Positions 8,649 through 17,490 of a stretch of DNA of 64,000 nt are shown here, piece after piece. Position numbers and translations under genes: made by a program. The notes below the pieces were generated by a model. It was not told the origin of the DNA. It was given only the letters and a program-made list of their open reading frames with translations, and did not search any database. The DNA is from Pseudonocardia broussonetiae (GTDB lineage: Bacteria > Actinomycetota > Actinomycetes > Mycobacteriales > Pseudonocardiaceae). The stretch spans positions 937,501 to 1,001,500 of the forward strand of contig NZ_CP053564.1 in assembly GCF_013155125.1 (NCBI RefSeq), written 5' to 3'. Each line of letters starts with the position of its first letter. Position 1 is the stretch's first letter.

Positions 8649-8710
8649 GCAATCCGGTGGAAGCCGGGGGCAATCGGGTGGAAGCGCATCCGGTCTGCCC
8701 CTCCTAGCGT
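8649..8710 (+). promoter_or_regulatory. AraC-type direct-repeat operator and SDR promoter
   Basis: Two 16-nt direct repeats, GCAATCCGGTGGAAGC (8649-8664) and the same with one mismatch (8670-8685), are 21 bp apart start to start, i.e. two turns on the same helix face, as expected for an AraC-family site. A -10-like TAGCGT (8705-8710) is 7 nt before the SDR ATG, and the proximal repeat covers the expected -35 position, the arrangement of an activator that contacts RNA polymerase. Confidence 0.6.
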
Positions 8711-8717
8711 TCCGATC

Positions 8718-9470
8718 ATGACCGCATCCGCAGGATCACCACCCGCCCGCGTCGCCGTCGTGACCGGGGCGTCCGGGGGCATCGGCGCCGCGGTGGCGCA
8801 GCGCCTGGCCGCCGACGGGATGGCCGTCGTCGTCGCCTTCGCGGGTCGGCGCGAGCGCGCCGACGAGGTCGTCGACGCCATCACCGCGGCCGGCGGCACG
8901 GCCGTCGCGCAGCAGGCCGACGTCGCCGACGAGACCGCGGTCGCCGCGCTGTTCGACCGCACCGAGGAGCTGTACGGCGGCGTCGACGTCGTCGTCCACG
9001 CCGCCGGGATCATGCTGCTGTCCCCGCTCGCCGAGCTCGACCTGGCCGACCTCGACCGGATGCACCGGACGAACGTGCGCGGCACCGTGGTGGTCGACCA
9101 GCAGGCGGTCCGCCGGCTGCGCACCGGCGGCGCGCTCATCAACTTCTCGACGTCGGTGACGTCCCTGGCGTTGCCCACCTACGGCGCCTACGTCGCGACG
9201 AAGGGCGCGGTGGACGCCCTGACGATGGTGCTGGCCAAGGAGCTGCGCGGCCGTGACGTGACGGTCAACGCGGTGGCCCCCGGGCCGACGGCGACGCCGC
9301 TTTTCCTGGACGGCAAGGACCAGGAGACGATCGACCGGCTGGCCGCCGCCCCGCCGCTGGAACGGCTGGGGCAGCCCGAGGACATCGCGACCGCGGTGGC
9401 GTTCCTGGCCGGGCCCGGCCGGTGGGTCAACGGCCAGGTGCTCCTGGTCAACGGCGGGGTGGCCCGGTGA
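8718..9470 (+). CDS. SDR family oxidoreductase
   Basis: Classical short-chain dehydrogenase/reductase of 250 residues. The cofactor loop is TGASGGIG, with HAAGI at the structural NNAG position and the catalytic Y-x3-K in YVATK; the NGQVLLVNGG end matches fabG-like members. An alcohol/ketone substrate cannot be inferred. The ATG at 8718 lies 7 nt after TAGCGT. The GTG of the next SDR overlaps its stop (GTGA), so the two form an operon, probably activated by the divergent AraC-type regulator. Confidence 0.88.
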   Translation: MTASAGSPPARVAVVTGASGGIGAAVAQRLAADGMAVVVAFAGRRERADEVVDAITAAGGTAVAQQADVADETAVAALFDRTEELYGGVDVVVHAAGIMLLSPLAELDLADLDRMHRTNVRGTVVVDQQAVRRLRTGGALINFSTSVTSLALPTYGAYVATKGAVDALTMVLAKELRGRDVTVNAVAPGPTATPLFLDGKDQETIDRLAAAPPLERLGQPEDIATAVAFLAGPGRWVNGQVLLVNGGVAR

Positions 9471-10363
9471 GCGGCCAGGTCGTGCTGGTCACCGGCGCCT
9501 CCAGCGGCTTCGGGGCGATGACGGTGCGCGCGCTGGCCGCGGCCGGGCACACCGTGTGGGCCGGCATCAGGGCCACCGCCGGGCGCAACGCACCGGCGGT
9601 CGCGGACCTGCGGGTGCACGCCGACGAGCACGGCGTCGACCTGCGCGCGGTCGAGCTCGACGTGTCCGACCAGGACTCCGTCGACGCCGGCGTCGCGCAC
9701 GTCCTCGCCGCGTCGGGGCACCTCGACGTGGTCGTGCACAACGCCGGGCACATGGTGCTGGGCCCGACCGAGGCGTTCCTGCCCGAGCAGCTGGCCGCGG
9801 CCTACGACGTCAACGTGCTGTCCACCCAGCGGGTCAACCGGGCCGTGCTGCCGCACCTGCGCGCCCGGGGCAGCGGGCTGCTCGTGTGGATCGGGTCCTC
9901 CAGCACCCGCGGGGGGACGCCGCCCTACCTGGCGCCGTACTTCGCGGCCAAGGCCGCCGAGGACTCCCTGGCGGTCAGCTACGCGGCCGAGCTCATCCGG
10001 TTCGGCATCGAGACCACGATCGTCGTGCCCGGGTCGTTCACCAGCGGCACGAACCACTTCGCCCACGCCGGGCACGCCGCCGACACCGGCGTGGCCGCGG
10101 CCTACGACTCCCGCTACGCCGGCCTGGTGGACCAGGTCGGGGCGAAGCTGGCCGAGCTGTCGCCGCCCGACGCCGACCCCGGCGAGGTGGCCCGGGCCGT
10201 CGTCGCCGCCGTCGGCGCGGAGCGCGGGAGCCGGCCCTACCGGGTGCACGTCGACCCGGCGGACGACGGCGCCGAGGAGGTCAACGCCGTCGGCGACCGG
10301 GTGCGCCGGGACTTCTACCGCCGCATCGGCCTCGCCGACCTGCTGGGTCCTCACGACGGGTGA
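9467..10363 (+). CDS. SDR family oxidoreductase
   Basis: 298 residues, longer than a classical SDR. Cofactor motif TGASSGFG, HNAGH in place of NNAG, and catalytic YFAAK. The C-terminal extension (about 230-298) is typical of SDRs acting on larger ketones but is not diagnostic. Starts with GTG overlapping the previous stop (GTGA) and must be translated by coupling. Its stop is only 2 bp from the end of the convergent third SDR. Confidence 0.85.
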   Translation: MSGQVVLVTGASSGFGAMTVRALAAAGHTVWAGIRATAGRNAPAVADLRVHADEHGVDLRAVELDVSDQDSVDAGVAHVLAASGHLDVVVHNAGHMVLGPTEAFLPEQLAAAYDVNVLSTQRVNRAVLPHLRARGSGLLVWIGSSSTRGGTPPYLAPYFAAKAAEDSLAVSYAAELIRFGIETTIVVPGSFTSGTNHFAHAGHAADTGVAAAYDSRYAGLVDQVGAKLAELSPPDADPGEVARAVVAAVGAERGSRPYRVHVDPADDGAEEVNAVGDRVRRDFYRRIGLADLLGPHDG

Positions 10364-10365
10364 CC

Positions 10366-11184
10366 TCAGCCGTTCCCGAACGCCTCGAGCGCCACCGGCT
10401 CCCACTCCCGCCAGGTGTCCAACCGCTCCTGGTAGATCGCGGCGACGTCGGTGAACGAGCGGCCGAAGAAGACGCGGTGCGGCGGCTCCGCCGCGTCGAC
10501 CACCCGCAGGAGCGCGGCCCGGGTGGCCGCCGGGTCGCCGACGGCCCACTCCCCGCCGTTCCGCGCCCGGACGGCGTCGTAGGCCGGCATCGGGGCACTG
10601 GTCCGGGAGCCGCGGGACAGCCAGTCCGTCGCGTAGGGGCCGGGCTCCACGTTCGTCACGTGGATGCCCAGGCCCTCGACCTCCTGCCACAGCGACTCCG
10701 ACAACCCCTCCACCGCCCACTTCGACGCGTGGTAGGCGCCGATCCCCGGGTACGCGCGGACCCCGCCCTCGCTCGTCACCTGCACCAGGTGGCCGTGGCC
10801 CTGGGCGCGGAAGACCGGTAGCGCCGCCTGCGTCACCCAGACCGCCCCGAAGAAGTTCGTCTCCATCTGGTCGCGGAGCTCGCGCTCGGTGATCTCCTCG
10901 ACCATGCCGAAGTGGCCGTAGCCGGCGTTGTTGACGACGACGTCCAGCGCGCCGAAGTGCTCGTGCGCCCGCCGCACCGCGGCGTGGACCGCGTCCCGGT
11001 CCACGACGTCGAGCTCCAGGGTCAGGACCGCGTCCCCGAACCGCTGCGGGTAGTCCGCGACGGTCTCCGGACGACGGGCGGTGGCCACGACCCGGTCACC
11101 GCGCTCCAGGGCCGCCTCGGTCCACAGCCGCCCGAACCCGGTGGACGTCCCGGTGACGAACCACGTCTTCACTGCTCTTCCCAT
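10366..11184 (-). CDS. SDR family oxidoreductase
   Basis: 272 residues. Cofactor motif TGTSTGFG, VNNAGYGHFG and catalytic YHASK are all present, as is the ETNFFGAVW helix common in the subgroup that resembles retinol/17-beta-type dehydrogenases. The ATG at 11184 (MGRAVKTWFVTG) is chosen because the beta-strand must start just before TGTSTG; upstream in-frame sequence reads into the divergent LysR promoter. Expressed opposite to the LysR gene 91 bp away, which probably regulates it. Confidence 0.87.
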   Translation of the reverse strand: MGRAVKTWFVTGTSTGFGRLWTEAALERGDRVVATARRPETVADYPQRFGDAVLTLELDVVDRDAVHAAVRRAHEHFGALDVVVNNAGYGHFGMVEEITERELRDQMETNFFGAVWVTQAALPVFRAQGHGHLVQVTSEGGVRAYPGIGAYHASKWAVEGLSESLWQEVEGLGIHVTNVEPGPYATDWLSRGSRTSAPMPAYDAVRARNGGEWAVGDPAATRAALLRVVDAAEPPHRVFFGRSFTDVAAIYQERLDTWREWEPVALEAFGNG

Positions 11185-11275
11185 GACTCCACTGTGCGGA
11201 CGCGACAGGGGCACCACCAGCGAGGGATCGGCACCGCAGCCATGCCGGACAGGACTGGCAGGGGAGGATGGACGG

Positions 11276-12199
11276 GTGGCCCTGGACGTGTCGACGCAGG
11301 CTCTCCGCTCCCTGCGGGCCGTCGCCCGCACCGGCTCGTTCACCGGGGCCGCCGAGCTGCTGGGCTACACGCAGTCGGCGGTGTCCAAGCAGGTCCGCGC
11401 CCTGGAGAACGCCGCGGGCGCCGTGCTGTTCACGCGGGCGGCCCGGGGCGTGGCGCCGACCGCCGCCGGGCGGGCCCTGCTGCGCCGGGCCGAGGTGGTC
11501 CTGGACCAGCTGGACGCGGCGCAGCACGACATCGCCGCGCTGGGACGCCAGGTCGTCGGCCGCGTCACCCTCGGCGGCTTCCCGACCACCGCGGTGGACC
11601 TCGTGCCGCGGGCCCTGGCCCACCTGGGCTCGACCCGGCCGGACGTGGACGTCGACTTCCGGCAGCTGTCCACGCCGGCCCAGCTCCGCCGGCTGCGGTC
11701 CGGGCGCCTCGACCTCGCCGTCATCGCCGTCGGCGACGGCCTGCCGGACTACGACCTCCGCGGTCTGACCACCCGGACCCTGCCCAGCGGGCCGCTGCTG
11801 GTCGCCGTCCCCGCCGGGCACCGCCTGGCCGGAATCGGACGGGTGTCCCTCGCCGACCTCGCCGCCGAGCGGTGGGTCGTCGGGCAGGGAGCGGAGGGGG
11901 AGCCGCAGTTCGGCGTGTGGCCGGCCCTCGAGGGGTCCGAGGTGGTGGCCCGGGCCCGGGACTGGTCCACGCGGCTCGGGTTCGTGGCCGCCGGTCTCGG
12001 CGTGACCACCATCCCCGCGCTGGCCGCCGCCGCGGTCCCCGGCGGGGTCGTCACCGTGCGGGTCGACGACCCGGCGCCGCGGGAGCGCCGGCTCACCCTC
12101 GCCTGGACCGGTGAGCCGGGGCCGGCGGTCGCGGCCGTCCGGGCGGCCCTCGCGACCGCGGCCGCCGCGATGGCGGAGCCGTGGTCGGACCCGGCGTGA
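11276..12199 (+). CDS. LysR family transcriptional regulator
   Basis: 307 residues, the normal family length. The winged HTH is at the N-terminus (TGSFTGAAELLGYTQSAVSK), followed by the linker helix and a periplasmic-binding-like effector domain. GTG at 11276 is preferred: it gives the canonical start just before the HTH and has GGGGAGGA about 7 nt upstream. An ATG at 11268 is out of frame. Divergent from an SDR gene, the standard arrangement for LysR autoregulation with a target gene; inducer unknown. Confidence 0.9.
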   Translation: MALDVSTQALRSLRAVARTGSFTGAAELLGYTQSAVSKQVRALENAAGAVLFTRAARGVAPTAAGRALLRRAEVVLDQLDAAQHDIAALGRQVVGRVTLGGFPTTAVDLVPRALAHLGSTRPDVDVDFRQLSTPAQLRRLRSGRLDLAVIAVGDGLPDYDLRGLTTRTLPSGPLLVAVPAGHRLAGIGRVSLADLAAERWVVGQGAEGEPQFGVWPALEGSEVVARARDWSTRLGFVAAGLGVTTIPALAAAAVPGGVVTVRVDDPAPRERRLTLAWTGEPGPAVAAVRAALATAAAAMAEPWSDPA

Positions 12200-12224
12200 C
12201 CCGTGTCGGCGAGGTCGGGAGGGG

Positions 12225-12581
12225 TCAGGCGGCGGGGACCATCCGTGCGCGGGCCTCGACCAGCACGCCGTCCAGGCGGTCGCGGGTCTCGGCCAGGTGC
12301 CGGGCCTGGGCGTCCACCCGGGCACGCTCCTGCTCCAGCCGGGCCACCATCGCCGGCGTCGTCGTCCCGGAGTAGATGCACGGCAGCAGCTCGACGACGT
12401 GCCGCGCGGGCACGCCGGCCGCGAAGAGCAGCTGGATCAGCTCCACCCGCTCGACGGCGTCGTCGGCGTACTCGCGGTGCCCGCCCCCGGTCCGCTGCTC
12501 GAGCAGCAGCTGCTGCTCCCCGTACCAGCGCAGCGACCGCGGACTCACCCCGGTCCGCCGCGACAGCTCCCCGATGCGCAC
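12225..12581 (-). CDS. Small MerR family transcriptional regulator
   Basis: 118 residues. The N-terminal MRIGELSRRTGVSPRSLRWY winged helix is followed by GGHREY and a dimerisation coiled coil (about 75-112). One cysteine in LLPCIYSG is not part of a recognised metal site; the MVPAA tail is free of cysteines. A ribosome site GGGAGG lies about 9 nt upstream of the ATG. Divergent from an SDR gene, probably its target; ends 25 bp from the convergent LysR gene. Confidence 0.88.
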   Translation of the reverse strand: MRIGELSRRTGVSPRSLRWYGEQQLLLEQRTGGGHREYADDAVERVELIQLLFAAGVPARHVVELLPCIYSGTTTPAMVARLEQERARVDAQARHLAETRDRLDGVLVEARARMVPAA

Positions 12582-12616
12582 GGCACCTCCCTGTGGTGCG
12601 CGTCACCGGCTCGACG

Positions 12617-12649
12617 GTTGAACCTGATACGCGTGTGAGATCCTACCGT
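12617..12649 (+). promoter_or_regulatory. Candidate MerR-controlled promoter of the fourth SDR gene
   Basis: TTGAAC (12619-12624) is followed after a lengthened 19-bp spacer by TACCGT (12644-12649), which ends 7 nt before the SDR ATG. A lengthened spacer fits MerR-type activation by DNA twisting, but I see no convincing palindrome in it, so the link to the divergent MerR gene is tentative. Confidence 0.35.
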
Positions 12650-12656
12650 CGTCGGC

Positions 12657-13361
12657 ATGGACATCCAGAACGCCACCGCCCTCGTCACCGGCGCCAACCG
12701 GGGCCTGGGGCGGGAGATCACCCGGCAGCTGCTCGCCCGCGGCGCCCGCCGGGTCTACGCCACCGCCCGGAACCCCGCGGCCGTCGACGTCCCCGGCGCC
12801 ACCCCGCTGCACCTCGACGTCACCGACGAGCAGAGCGTGCTCGCCGCCGCCGCGGCCGCGCAGGACGTCGACCTGCTGGTCAACAACGCCGGCATCTCCA
12901 CGCTCACCGACCTGCTGACCGGCGACCTGGAGCAGGCCCGCGCCGAGATGGACGTGCACCTCTGGGGCACCCTGCGCGTCACCCGCGCCTTCGCCCCCGC
13001 CCTGGCCCGGGCCGGGGGCGGCGCGATCGTCAACGTGCTGTCGGTGCTGTCCTTCCGCACCTACCCCGGCAACGGCGCCTACGCCGCGGCCAAGGCGGCG
13101 CAGTGGTCGCTGACCCACAGCACGCGCCTGGCCCTCGCGGCGCAGGGCACCCAGGTCCTCGGCGCGCACCTGTCCTCGACCGACACCGACATGATGGCCG
13201 GCTGGGACGTGCCCAAGAACGACCCGGCCGACGTCGTCCGTGCGATCCTCGACGGCCTGGAGGCCGCGCTCAGCGAGGTGCTGGTCGACGACGACTCCCG
13301 GGAGGCCAAGCGACTGCTGTCCGCCTCGCCGGAGGAGCTGCACGCCCCGGTGGCCGGCTGA
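12657..13361 (+). CDS. SDR family oxidoreductase
   Basis: 234 residues. TGANRGLG cofactor loop, VNNAGIS, and catalytic YAAAK; the short form with a truncated substrate region is common for dehydrogenases induced together with MerR regulators. The ATG at 12657 is 7 nt after TACCGT, so leaderless initiation is likely. Ends 5 bp from the convergent DUF3224 gene. Confidence 0.88.
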   Translation: MDIQNATALVTGANRGLGREITRQLLARGARRVYATARNPAAVDVPGATPLHLDVTDEQSVLAAAAAAQDVDLLVNNAGISTLTDLLTGDLEQARAEMDVHLWGTLRVTRAFAPALARAGGGAIVNVLSVLSFRTYPGNGAYAAAKAAQWSLTHSTRLALAAQGTQVLGAHLSSTDTDMMAGWDVPKNDPADVVRAILDGLEAALSEVLVDDDSREAKRLLSASPEELHAPVAG

Positions 13362-13366
13362 CCCGG

Positions 13367-13753
13367 TCAGCCCAGCTCGTAGGTGAAGGCGTACGTGTGC
13401 TCGCCCTCGGGCGACCGGTCGATCGTCAGCCGCCCGGTCAGGCCGCGCAGCGCGCCGGTGGCCGAGTCGGGCACGACGTCGACGGTCATGTCGCCGCCGC
13501 TCGCGCTGCCGACGGCGGAGTGCCGGAGCACGAACGTGCCGCTGCGGCCGTCGACCGAGACCGCGAGCCGCTCGATCCCGACGTACGCGGCCGACGGGTC
13601 GGCGATCGCCTGCAGCAGCTGCATCGCGCTCGTGCCGCTGACCCCGCCCTCGAAGGTCTTCGTGCCGGCCACCCGCACGAGCCTCGCGCCCTCGGCGTCG
13701 TCGTAGACCTCCTCGTCCCAGGAGGTGAGGTCGAACCGTCCGGTCGTCGTCAT
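13367..13753 (-). CDS. DUF3224 family protein
   Basis: 128 residues forming a predominantly beta protein; the pattern [18 protein letters not shown], then [20 protein letters not shown] and a C-terminal [12 protein letters not shown] matches the DUF3224 (allene-oxide-cyclase-like barrel) family. Biochemical role unknown. No clear -10 or Shine-Dalgarno is seen before the ATG at 13753. Separated from the upstream enoyl-CoA hydratase by a hairpin, so probably transcribed on its own. Confidence 0.78.
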   Translation of the reverse strand: MTTTGRFDLTSWDEEVYDDAEGARLVRVAGTKTFEGGVSGTSAMQLLQAIADPSAAYVGIERLAVSVDGRSGTFVLRHSAVGSASGGDMTVDVVPDSATGALRGLTGRLTIDRSPEGEHTYAFTYELG

Positions 13754-13810
13754 GGGCCCATCCTCGCGGCCCGCGCGCGGTGGGGATTGGAGATCCGCGA
13801 CAGCCCGTGT

Positions 13811-13857
13811 GCGAACGGCACTCCCACCCGACCTGGTTGGGCGAGAGTGCCGTTCGC
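13811..13857 (-). terminator. Hairpin downstream of the enoyl-CoA hydratase gene
   Basis: Arms GCGAACGGCACTC (13811-13823) and GAGTGCCGTTCGC (13845-13857) are perfectly complementary over 13 bp, with a 21-nt loop that can pair further. It begins 6 bp after the hydratase stop, the expected place for an intrinsic terminator. Confidence 0.65.
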
Positions 13858-13863
13858 GCGGGG

Positions 13864-14616
13864 TCACTTGCGGGTGACCGACTCCAGGTACCGCTGCGTC
13901 CAGCCGTCGGCTGCGCGGCGGATCCACAGGTCGATCGTGTCCGCCTCCTCCGCGCCGGCGTCGTCCATGCGGGCGAGGGCGTCGCGGCGGAGCTGGGCCT
14001 TGGTGAACGCGAACGTGTCGGCGGGGATCCTGTCCGCCATCGCCAGGGCGCGCTCGACCGCGGCGGGCAGCAGGTCGTCGGCGGGCAGCACCTCCTCGAC
14101 CAGGCCGAGCGCCCGCGCCTCGCCGGGCAGGTGCGTGGCCGCGCCGGTGATCAGCGTGCGCGCCACCTGGTCGCCGACGGCGTAGCGGACAACCTCCACC
14201 GCCACCCGGGGCAGCGGCACGCCCACCACCAGCTCGGGCAGCCCGATCCGGGCGCTCCCGTCGGCCATCAGCACGACGTCGGCGGCCGCGGCGAGCACCG
14301 CACCACCGGCGATCGCATGCCCGTTGACGGCCGCCACCACCGGCTTGCGCAGCTCGAACACGCTGCGGAACAGCCCGTCGAGCGCGGGCACGAACCGCCG
14401 CGCGTAGGGCTCGCCGTCGGTGACGAGCCGGCGCAGGTCCGCGCCCGCCGAGAAGGCCCGTCCCGCCCCGGTGAGGACGACGGCCCGCGCCGGGTCCGTC
14501 GCCAGTGCCTGGAACCGGTCGGCGACCGCGTCGCACAGCTCGGGGTCCAGGGCGTTGACCGGTCCGTGGGCCAGGCGGAGCACCGCGACATCGCCGTCGC
14601 GCTCGAGTTCGATCAC
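13864..14616 (-). CDS. Enoyl-CoA hydratase/isomerase family protein
   Basis: About 250 residues of the crotonase fold. [11 protein letters not shown] is the first oxyanion-hole segment and [16 protein letters not shown] the second; the position that carries the first catalytic glutamate in true hydratases (GGGxE) is not glutamate here (GGAVL), while [12 protein letters not shown] keeps the second, so the reaction may be isomerisation or hydrolysis rather than hydration. GTG 14616 is chosen because TACCGT (14630-14625) is 8 nt upstream; an ATG at 14646 would add ten residues but lacks a ribosome site. Divergent from the mycothiol-dependent dehydrogenase. Confidence 0.82.
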   Translation of the reverse strand: MIELERDGDVAVLRLAHGPVNALDPELCDAVADRFQALATDPARAVVLTGAGRAFSAGADLRRLVTDGEPYARRFVPALDGLFRSVFELRKPVVAAVNGHAIAGGAVLAAAADVVLMADGSARIGLPELVVGVPLPRVAVEVVRYAVGDQVARTLITGAATHLPGEARALGLVEEVLPADDLLPAAVERALAMADRIPADTFAFTKAQLRRDALARMDDAGAEEADTIDLWIRRAADGWTQRYLESVTRK

Positions 14617-14694
14617 GAACCGGGACGGTACCGGCCGCGGTCTCATGGCAGGCTGCGCATGAGCCGTCCGTCACCGATCGATGGAGAGATCACC

Positions 14695-15780
14695 ATGCCG
14701 CAGAGCGTCCGCGGGGTCGTCGCCCACAAGAAGGGCGAGCCCGTCTCGGTCGAGACGATCATCGTCCCCGACCCCGGTCCCGGCGAGGCCGTCGTCCAGG
14801 TCCAGGCGTGCGGGGTGTGCCACACCGACCTGCACTACCGCGAGGGCGGCATCAACGACGAGTTCCCGTTCCTGCTCGGCCACGAGGCCGCCGGGATCGT
14901 CGAGGCCGTCGGCGAGGGCGTCACCGACGTCGCCCCCGGCGACTTCGTGATCCTCAACTGGCGCGCCGTCGACGGCACCTGCCGCGCGTGCCGGCGCGGT
15001 GAGCCCTGGTACTGCTTCTCCACCCACAACGCCGCCCAGAAGATGACGCTGGAGTCGGGCCAGGAGCTCTCCCCCGCGCTCGGGATCGGCGCGTTCGTCG
15101 AGAAGACCCTCGTCCACGCCGGGCAGTGCACCAAGGTCGACCCGGCGGTCAAGCCCGAGGTCGCGGGCCTGCTCGGCTGCGGGGTCATGGCCGGCATCGG
15201 CGCGGCCATCAACACCGGCGGCGTCGGGCGCGGCGACTCCATCGCCGTCATCGGCTGCGGCGGCGTGGGTGACGCCGCGATCGCGGGCGCCCGACTCGCC
15301 GGCGCGTCGACGATCATCGCGATCGACATGGACGACCGGAAGCTGGAGTGGGCCAAGGGCTTCGGCGCCACCCACACCATCAACGCCCGCGAGCGCGACG
15401 TCGTCGAGGCCGTCCAGGAGCTCACCGACGGCAACGGCGCCAACGTCGTCGTCGACGCCGTGGGCCGCCCGGAGACCTTCAAGCAGGCCTTCTACGCCCG
15501 CGACCTCGCCGGCACCGTCGTCCTGGTCGGGGTCCCCACCCCCGACATGACCGTCGACCTCCCGCTCATCGACGTGTTCGGGCGCGGCGGCTCCACCAAG
15601 TCCTCCTGGTACGGCGACTGCCTGCCCAGCCGCGACTTCCCGATGCTCGTCGACCTGCACCTGCAGGGCCGCCTGCCCCTGGAGAAGTTCGTCAGCGAGA
15701 CCATCGCCCTCGACGGGGTCGAGGCCGCGTTCGAGAAGATGCACAAGGGCGAGGTCCTGCGCTCGGTGGTGCTGTTCTGA
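14695..15780 (+). CDS. S-(hydroxymethyl)mycothiol dehydrogenase
   Basis: Zinc-dependent medium-chain dehydrogenase of 361 residues, oxidising the formaldehyde-mycothiol adduct with NAD. The catalytic zinc ligands are in GVCHTDLHY and LGHEAAG; a structural-zinc cysteine cluster is compressed to [12 protein letters not shown], as in the mycothiol-dependent class; the Rossmann motif is [29 protein letters not shown] at the start is characteristic of this class. GGAGAGA precedes the ATG. The next gene, a metallo-hydrolase, overlaps by one base and is a conserved partner probably acting on S-formylmycothiol. Marks the host as a mycothiol-using actinomycete. Confidence 0.93.
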   Translation: MPQSVRGVVAHKKGEPVSVETIIVPDPGPGEAVVQVQACGVCHTDLHYREGGINDEFPFLLGHEAAGIVEAVGEGVTDVAPGDFVILNWRAVDGTCRACRRGEPWYCFSTHNAAQKMTLESGQELSPALGIGAFVEKTLVHAGQCTKVDPAVKPEVAGLLGCGVMAGIGAAINTGGVGRGDSIAVIGCGGVGDAAIAGARLAGASTIIAIDMDDRKLEWAKGFGATHTINARERDVVEAVQELTDGNGANVVVDAVGRPETFKQAFYARDLAGTVVLVGVPTPDMTVDLPLIDVFGRGGSTKSSWYGDCLPSRDFPMLVDLHLQGRLPLEKFVSETIALDGVEAAFEKMHKGEVLRSVVLF

Positions 15781-16406
15781 TGGCGCCGATCGACCACCTC
15801 GTCACCTCCGGCACGTTCTCCCTCGACGGCGGCACCTGGGACGTCGACAACAACGTCTGGATCGTCGGCGACGAGAACGAGGTCGTCGTCATCGACGCCG
15901 CCCACGACGCCGACGCCATCGCCGCCGCGGTCGGGGGCCGCACCGTCAAGGCCGTCGTGTGCACCCACGCCCACGACGACCACGTCAACCAGGCCCCCGC
16001 CCTGGCCGACCGCTTCTCCGCGCCGATCCTGCTCAACCCGAACGAGTCGGTGCTGTGGGACATGACCTGGCCCGACCGCAGGCCCGACGGCGAGCTCGCC
16101 GACGGCCAGGTCATCACCGTCGGCGGCATCGAGCTCCGCGTGCTGCAGACCCCCGGCCACTCCCCCGGCTCCTCCTGCCTCTACTCGGCGGAGCTGGGCA
16201 CGGTGTTCTCCGGCGACACCCTGTTCCAGGGCGGTCCCGGCGCCACCGGCCGGTCGTACTCGAGCTTCGACACGATCATCGAGTCGATCCGCACCACCCT
16301 GCTGACGCTGCCCGGGGCCACCACCGTCCGCACCGGCCACGGCGACTCCACCAGCATCGGCGACGAGCTCCCGCACCTGGAGGAGTGGATCGCGAAGGGC
16401 AGCTGA
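15780..16406 (+). CDS. MBL-fold metallo-hydrolase
   Basis: 208 residues. Two-metal site motif THAHDDH near residue 60, then HSPGS and a FSGDTLF aspartate and a C-terminal TGHGDST histidine complete the glyoxalase II-like site. Start ATG overlaps the dehydrogenase stop (TGATG), indicating coupled translation and a joint role, most plausibly hydrolysis of S-formylmycothiol to formate and mycothiol (inference from neighbourhood and family). Confidence 0.9.
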   Translation: MAPIDHLVTSGTFSLDGGTWDVDNNVWIVGDENEVVVIDAAHDADAIAAAVGGRTVKAVVCTHAHDDHVNQAPALADRFSAPILLNPNESVLWDMTWPDRRPDGELADGQVITVGGIELRVLQTPGHSPGSSCLYSAELGTVFSGDTLFQGGPGATGRSYSSFDTIIESIRTTLLTLPGATTVRTGHGDSTSIGDELPHLEEWIAKGS

Positions 16407-16425
16407 TCGGTAGCACGTCAGTACT

Positions 16426-16456
16426 GTCTCGGCCGCGTGGAGGAAGCGGCCGAGAC
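16426..16456. terminator. Bidirectional terminator
   Basis: Perfect 11-bp arms (16426-16436 and 16446-16456; core TCTCGGCCGC/GCGGCCGAGA) around a 9-nt loop, between the convergent metallo-hydrolase and phosphate-transporter genes. Confidence 0.7.
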
Positions 16457-16494
16457 GATCGGCGCACGGGCCGGCGGTCACCGCCCCGGCCCGA

Positions 16495-17490
16495 TCAGCC
16501 GACGAGGGGGTGGATGGCCCAGAACGCCAGCGCCGCCGAGAGCCCGGCCATCGGGATCGTCAGGACCCAGGCCACCGCGATGTTGCCGGCCACGCCCCAC
16601 CGCACGGCGGACAGGCGCTTGGTGGCGCCCACCCCGAGGATCGACGACGTGATCGTCTGCGTGGTCGAGATGGGGGCCGCGAACACGAAGGCGGTCGTGT
16701 AGAGCACCGCCGACGCCGTGGCCTCGGCGGCGAAGCCGCGCGGCGGGTCGAGGTCGATGATGCGCCGGCCCAGCGTGCGCATGATCCGCCAGCCGCCCGC
16801 GTAGGTCCCGGCCGAGAGCGCGCCCGCCGACAGGACCACGACCCACCACGGGATGTCGAAGCCCTCGTGGTAGCCGCCGACGACGAGCGCCAGCACGATC
16901 ACGCCCATCGTCTTCTGGGCGTCCTGCAGCCCGTGGCCCAGCGCCATGGCCGCGGCCGAGACGGTCTGCGCGTAGCGGAACCCGCGCGTCAGCCTGAGGG
17001 GGCGGCCGTTGCGGAAGACCCACAGCAGCACGAGCATCACGAGCCCGGCCAGCACGAACCCGACCAGCGGCGACAGCACCATCGGGATGACGACCTTCTG
17101 CACGACCCCGTCCCACTGCACCGTGCCCGCCGCGGCCAGCGCGGCGCCGACGAGCCCGCCGATCAGCGCGTGCGACGACGACGACGGCAGCCCGAACCAC
17201 CACGTCACCAGGTTCCAGACGATCGCGCCGATCAGCGCCGCCAGGACGACGACGAGCCCGGAGATCCCGCTCGGCGCCTCGATGATCCCGCTGCCGACCG
17301 TGGAGGCGACCTCGGTGCCGAGGAACGCCCCGACCATGTTCATCACGGCCGCCATGACCAGCGCCGTGCGCGGGGCCAGCGCACGCGTCGAGACCGAGGT
17401 GGCGATGGCGTTCGCGGCGTCGTGGAAGCCGTTGGTGTAGTCGAAGCCGAGCGCCACGACGATCACCACGACGACCGCGGCGAGCTCCAC
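16495..17490 (-). CDS. pit: Inorganic phosphate transporter, PiT family
   Basis: 331-residue membrane protein with about ten helices. The first PiT signature is at the N-terminus (DYTNGFHDAANAIATS). The second repeat reads GHGLQDAQKTMG; the position usually occupied by Asn (NDAQK) is Gln here. Moves phosphate or metal-phosphate into the cell using the proton or cation gradient. GTG at 17490 directly follows the stop of the DUF47 gene with no spacer, so it relies on coupled translation. Typical low-affinity Pit with a PhoU-like partner. Confidence 0.92.
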   Translation of the reverse strand: MELAAVVVVIVVALGFDYTNGFHDAANAIATSVSTRALAPRTALVMAAVMNMVGAFLGTEVASTVGSGIIEAPSGISGLVVVLAALIGAIVWNLVTWWFGLPSSSSHALIGGLVGAALAAAGTVQWDGVVQKVVIPMVLSPLVGFVLAGLVMLVLLWVFRNGRPLRLTRGFRYAQTVSAAAMALGHGLQDAQKTMGVIVLALVVGGYHEGFDIPWWVVVLSAGALSAGTYAGGWRIMRTLGRRIIDLDPPRGFAAEATASAVLYTTAFVFAAPISTTQTITSSILGVGATKRLSAVRWGVAGNIAVAWVLTIPMAGLSAALAFWAIHPLVG

